From NCBI GenBank assembly GCA_013698055.1, contig JACCVS010000418.1, positions 1 to 8,171 on the forward strand: a stretch of 8,171 nucleotides of DNA, read 5' to 3'. Made by a program: the position numbers and the translations under genes. Position 1 is the first letter of the stretch; each line of letters opens with the position of its first letter. The DNA comes from Acidobacteriota bacterium. GTDB taxonomy: Bacteria; Acidobacteriota; Blastocatellia; Pyrinomonadales; Pyrinomonadaceae. Positions 6,353 through 8,171 of the stretch are shown in pieces. The notes under the pieces are model-generated. The model was given only the letters and a program-made list of their open reading frames with translations. It ran no database searches and had not been told where the DNA came from.

Positions 6353-7327
6353 ATGACTGCGCAAATCGGTAATGGAATGGACAGAGGCGCTCGACAAGGC
6401 AAGGCCCAAGCAGATGTTTCTTTATTGGACACAATCCTAGTCGGTGATAGCTTTGAACTAGCAAAATCGCTGCCGTCGGATTTTGTGCAGTGCATTGTTA
6501 GCAGCCCGCCATATCTCGGTCATCGAGAGTATTCTAATTCTGATAAGCTCAAGGAATCTGAACTAGGCCGTGAGGGCAATCCTGTTCGGTATGTGCAAAG
6601 GCTGGTCTCTCTCTTTAATGAGTTGCGCCGGGTTCTGCTGCCAAATGGGACACTCTGGCTCAATCTCGGCGACACTTATCGTGAGGGGCAACTAATGGGA
6701 ATCCCTTGGCGCGTTGCTCTGGGACTTCAAGACGCTGGTTGGTTACTTCGCAGCGAAATCATCTGGAATAAGCCAAATGCCATGCCCTCATCTGTCAAGA
6801 ATAGGCCAACAACATCACATGAGCATATTTTCCTCCTGGCGAAATCGAACGACTACTTTTATAACGCGGATGCGATTCGGGAACCACATGTAACGTTTAC
6901 GGAAGACTCCAAGATGAAAGGTGGACGTAATCATTTTGGCAGGAGAAACGGAACACCCGAAACTGGTAAGAACAAAGGCAATCCCAATTTGCATAATGGC
7001 CGTTGGGATCAAGCCTTTCATCCGCTTGGTAGAAATAAGCGCACTGTCTGGAACATTCCGTTAGGTAAATTTCGCGGAGCGCACTTTGCTGTTTTCCCAG
7101 AGCAATTAGTCGAGTGCTGTATTCTAGCTGGGACTTCTGAACGTGATTTAGTGTTAGACCCATTTATAGGTTCAGGAACAACCGCTATCGTTGCGCGACG
7201 ACTTGAACGTCATTTTCTTGGCTTAGAACTTGTTCCTGATTATGCTGAAATAGCATTGAGACGTGTCAGGGATGTTGTAGTTGAACGCAGCTTGTTCCCC
7301 CACCCACTTGAAAGTTTGCAATCATGA
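6353..7327 (+). CDS. Site-specific DNA methyltransferase, beta class (probably N4-cytosine)
   Basis: A 324-residue S-adenosylmethionine-dependent methylase. The catalytic motif IV, SPPY at 51-54, comes near the N-terminus and the cofactor motif I, DPFIGSGTT at 269-277, near the C-terminus, which is the beta-class order. LWLNLGD (101-107), IPWRVA (117-122) and HEHIFLL (156-162) are conserved in this widespread family. SPPY rather than DPPY favours N4-methylcytosine as the product, though some SPPY enzymes methylate adenine. The Lys/Asn/Gly-rich stretch at about 180-240 between the motifs is the likely target-recognition region. With the endonuclease 18 nt upstream it forms a type II pair that protects host DNA. 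The start is fixed by AAAGGAG. The 3' end overlaps the VWA start codon by four bases. It looks complete and active. Confidence 0.92.
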   Translation: MTAQIGNGMDRGARQGKAQADVSLLDTILVGDSFELAKSLPSDFVQCIVSSPPYLGHREYSNSDKLKESELGREGNPVRYVQRLVSLFNELRRVLLPNGTLWLNLGDTYREGQLMGIPWRVALGLQDAGWLLRSEIIWNKPNAMPSSVKNRPTTSHEHIFLLAKSNDYFYNADAIREPHVTFTEDSKMKGGRNHFGRRNGTPETGKNKGNPNLHNGRWDQAFHPLGRNKRTVWNIPLGKFRGAHFAVFPEQLVECCILAGTSERDLVLDPFIGSGTTAIVARRLERHFLGLELVPDYAEIALRRVRDVVVERSLFPHPLESLQS

Positions 7328-8171
7328 AGTTCACACGCTATTCCAAGTTCAAAGGTCTCGACGTTTCGTCTATCAACCTTGGCGATCTGATGGATGCGCT
7401 CTCAGACTCTGTTCTTCAATCGGGCTATGATGATGATTACTACTGGACGCGCGAGCGTCGCCCGCAGGATACGTCGCTCGATGCTCTGAGGCGTGCGTTA
7501 CTTTCGGCGTTGATGGATCAGGGAATGATTGATGAGCAGCAGGTTCAGGAGATGCTGGCCGACAATGACGGTAACTTCAAAGGCTCTCTGCTCGAAGAGA
7601 TGCTTAACCAGTTGATCGAGCGATTGGTGGAGGAAGGCTACCTGAATCTCAAAGAAGAGCCGCAGAGCGAGCGACAGCGGCAGCAGCAAATGGGCGGGCA
7701 GGGTGAAGTCTCAGAACCTTTGCCGCGCAATGTTCATTTCGAGGTGACGGAGAAGGGGCTGGATTTTCTCGGCTACAAGACTCTGAGAAATCTCTTAGGC
7801 AGTCTCGGCAAGAGTTCAGTCGGGCGACATGACACGCCGCACCTTTCAACTGGAGTTGAAGCGGCACAAGCAAGCAAGCCTTACGAGTTTGGAGACACCG
7901 TTAACCTCGATGTCAACACCACGCTGATGTCGGCCATTCAGCGCGAGGGCTTAGGCGTGCCGCTCAACCTCGAATACAAAGACCTGCACGTTCACCAGTG
8001 TGATTTCCAATCTTCGTGCGCGACCGTTGTCATGCTCGATTGCTCGCACTCGATGATTCTGTACGGCGAAGATCGCTTCACGCCTGCGAAAAAGGTGGCG
8101 CTTGCGCTCGCCCATTTGATTCGCACACAGTATCCGGGCGACTCGCTCAAGATCGTGCTCTTTCACGATTC
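7324..8171 (+). CDS. VWA-domain protein, partner of the AAA+ ATPase (3' truncated by window)
   Basis: An open frame from the ATG at 7324 runs to the window end (282 codons visible, no stop). The first ~230 residues are soluble and mostly helical, with a Gln/Glu-rich patch (about 112-126) and a segment resembling a winged-helix or helical domain (about 85-165). The von Willebrand factor A domain begins near residue 232: a hydrophobic strand VVMLD leads into the metal-ion-dependent adhesion site D239-C-S241-H-S243 (DxSxS), and T253 in RFTPAKK is the likely third ligand. The strand SLKIVLFHD is the last visible part. VWA proteins pair with MoxR-type ATPases, and the one ending at 5318 is the obvious partner, although two restriction-modification genes now separate them. 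The start codon overlaps the methyltransferase stop as ATGA, with only a weak upstream GAAAG (7310-7314), so translation is probably coupled. GC-rich codon use matches the ATPase, not the methylase. Confidence 0.88.
   Translation, partial: MKFTRYSKFKGLDVSSINLGDLMDALSDSVLQSGYDDDYYWTRERRPQDTSLDALRRALLSALMDQGMIDEQQVQEMLADNDGNFKGSLLEEMLNQLIERLVEEGYLNLKEEPQSERQRQQQMGGQGEVSEPLPRNVHFEVTEKGLDFLGYKTLRNLLGSLGKSSVGRHDTPHLSTGVEAAQASKPYEFGDTVNLDVNTTLMSAIQREGLGVPLNLEYKDLHVHQCDFQSSCATVVMLDCSHSMILYGEDRFTPAKKVALALAHLIRTQYPGDSLKIVLFHD

Larger units (their letters stand above)
5319..7323. other. Lower-GC restriction-modification cassette lying between ATPase and VWA genes
   Basis: Base composition changes abruptly after the ATPase stop. 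Sample 60-base lines counted by hand give about 62-63% GC in the ATPase gene (lines at 4741 and 4801), 38-42% in the endonuclease gene (5401, 5461) and 47-55% in the methyltransferase gene (6601, 6901, 7141). Codon endings rich in GC return in the VWA gene. The block holds just two genes with their own good ribosome-binding sites. No terminal inverted repeats, transposase, integrase or clear target-site duplication were seen at its edges, so the mechanism of acquisition is unknown. That it was horizontally acquired is an inference from composition and gene content. Confidence 0.6.

Noticed and set aside
5319..7330. Transposon ends or target duplications around the R-M cassette
   Set aside because: By eye, the sequences near 5319-5345 and 7300-7330 share no convincing direct or inverted repeat, and no transposase or integrase is present.

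Overview
The window looks like a piece of a bacterial chromosome with moderately high GC: three sampled 60-base lines of the ATPase gene and the restriction-modification genes were counted by hand at about 62-63% and 38-55% respectively. All genes lie on the + strand and are tightly packed. The protein types and the heptanucleotide intergenic repeat remind me of Acidobacteriota (Blastocatellia-like) genomes. That placement is inference: there is no rRNA or marker gene here to prove it.

Layout: (1) the 3' end of an unrecognised gene (1-258); (2) a short intergenic region made largely of 7-bp repeats in two inverted arms (256-344), running almost to the next start codon; (3) a NUDIX / metallo-beta-lactamase / winged-helix fusion hydrolase (348-1916); (4) a soluble GAF-PAS-GAF-STAS sensor protein of RsbR type (1964-3871); (5) a MoxR/magnesium-chelatase-like AAA+ ATPase whose start lies inside gene 4 (3846, or 3831, to 5318); (6) a probable type II restriction endonuclease (5339-6334); (7) a beta-class DNA methyltransferase with an SPPY catalytic motif (6353-7327); (8) a von Willebrand factor A (VWA) protein that starts within the methyltransferase stop (ATGA overlap) and runs off the window end (7324-8171).

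The main point is how genes 4 to 8 are arranged. MoxR-type ATPases usually work with a VWA protein encoded next door. Here the ATPase and VWA genes share high-GC codon use, but a lower-GC restriction-modification pair sits exactly between them. The simplest reading is that a horizontally acquired R-M cassette landed in an ATPase-VWA operon without breaking either frame, and that VWA translation is now coupled to the methyltransferase. A less likely alternative is a functional module of sensor, ATPase, nuclease, methylase and VWA protein. The sensor's overlap with the ATPase suggests that a GAF/PAS/STAS signal input and the ATPase-VWA machine are made together.

No RNA gene, CRISPR array, insertion sequence or convincing intrinsic terminator was seen. 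No stretch longer than about 90 bases lacks a gene.
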